Shown: piece after piece, positions 63,940 to 64,000 of the stretch | Numbering within the stretch: position 1 is the stretch's first letter | How the letters are laid out: each line of letters starts with the position of its first letter | Assembly: GCA_041394885.1 (NCBI GenBank) | Contig: JAWKHI010000026.1 | Coordinates: 30,532 to 94,531 of the forward strand | DNA length: 64,000 nucleotides | Source: DSOI01 sp041394885 | Lineage (GTDB): Bacteria; Acidobacteriota; Terriglobia; Bryobacterales; Bryobacteraceae | Reading direction: 5' to 3' | Made by a program: the position numbers and the translations under genes | Notes under the pieces: generated by a model | What the model was told of the DNA's origin: nothing | Seen by the model: the letters and a program-made list of their open reading frames with translations, nothing else | Database searches by the model: none

Positions 63940-64000
63940 TCAAAGGCTGTGTCCGTGAGCGAGGCGGGCGCGTAGGTCGGCGAGTTCGGCGTCGCGGCGA
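63940..64000 (-). CDS. C-terminal end of an unidentified gene entering from the right
   Basis: Twenty codons reading RRDAELADLRARLAHGHSL and a stop at 63940-63942, continuing beyond the window. The composition (Ala/Leu/Arg helix) is compatible with coding, but the stretch is too short to identify. Confidence 0.3.
   Translation of the reverse strand, partial: RRDAELADLRARLAHGHSL

Overview
The window is high-GC bacterial chromosome whose gene content and protein style point to an Acidobacteriota of the Bryobacterales/Solibacter type. This is an inference from several features together: stacked HlyD-type adaptors, FtsX-family permeases and TolC proteins, PQQ-like beta-propellers, an Rpn-family nuclease, Tat-type leaders on small enzymes, a lipid A operon and a TonB gene. 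There are no rRNA or tRNA genes, CRISPR arrays or intact insertion sequences. Coding is dense, with many ATGA/GTGA/TTGA overlaps.

Layout. 1-7920 (minus): an export locus of three successive HlyD-type adaptors, one MacB/FtsX-like permease and a TolC protein cut by the left edge. 8157-14424 (minus): housekeeping genes clpX, lon, engB and rho. 14651-18940: FAH-family enzyme, Tat-exported TIM-barrel protein, S8 protease with a WG-repeat tail, and a small secreted protein. 19018-26061 (plus): a TetR-controlled export operon (tetR, tolC, hlyD, two ATPases, two permeases), with a promoter and an operator palindrome readable at its head. 26292-32369: an accessory block with a kinase-like protein, a leaderless VapBC module and a three-gene minus-strand cluster (winged-helix-like protein, AAA ATPase, RecB-type nuclease fused to an FtsK-type ATPase). 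This cluster is the best candidate for an undescribed system. 32437-41621: a DUF59 fusion protein, small enzymes, two secreted hypothetical proteins, DinB, a BON protein interrupted by a hairpin repeat, and an M13 metallopeptidase.

41638-57477 is one long minus-strand series: sigma factor, acyl-CoA dehydrogenase, LolA-like protein, radical SAM enzyme, a 1375-residue methyltransferase/coiled-coil/double-glycosyltransferase fusion, a second glycosyltransferase, two PQQ-like propeller proteins, an Rpn nuclease and a flavocytochrome-like oxidoreductase. 57904-62202 (minus) is the operon fabZ-lpxA-lpxI-Gfo/Idh oxidoreductase-tonB-small membrane protein (early lipid A synthesis plus envelope energy transduction). 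A divergent M20 peptidase and a broken VapBC pair close the window.

Sequence quality matters for reading this annotation. Single-base indels split lon (about eleven within 0.9 kb), the third HlyD gene, the small secreted protein, the radical SAM gene, the sigma-factor C-terminus, tonB and the Gfo/Idh gene. In each case correcting the indels restores a length divisible by three and a continuous conserved protein, so most look like assembly errors and not decay. Only the right-end vapC looks truly broken.
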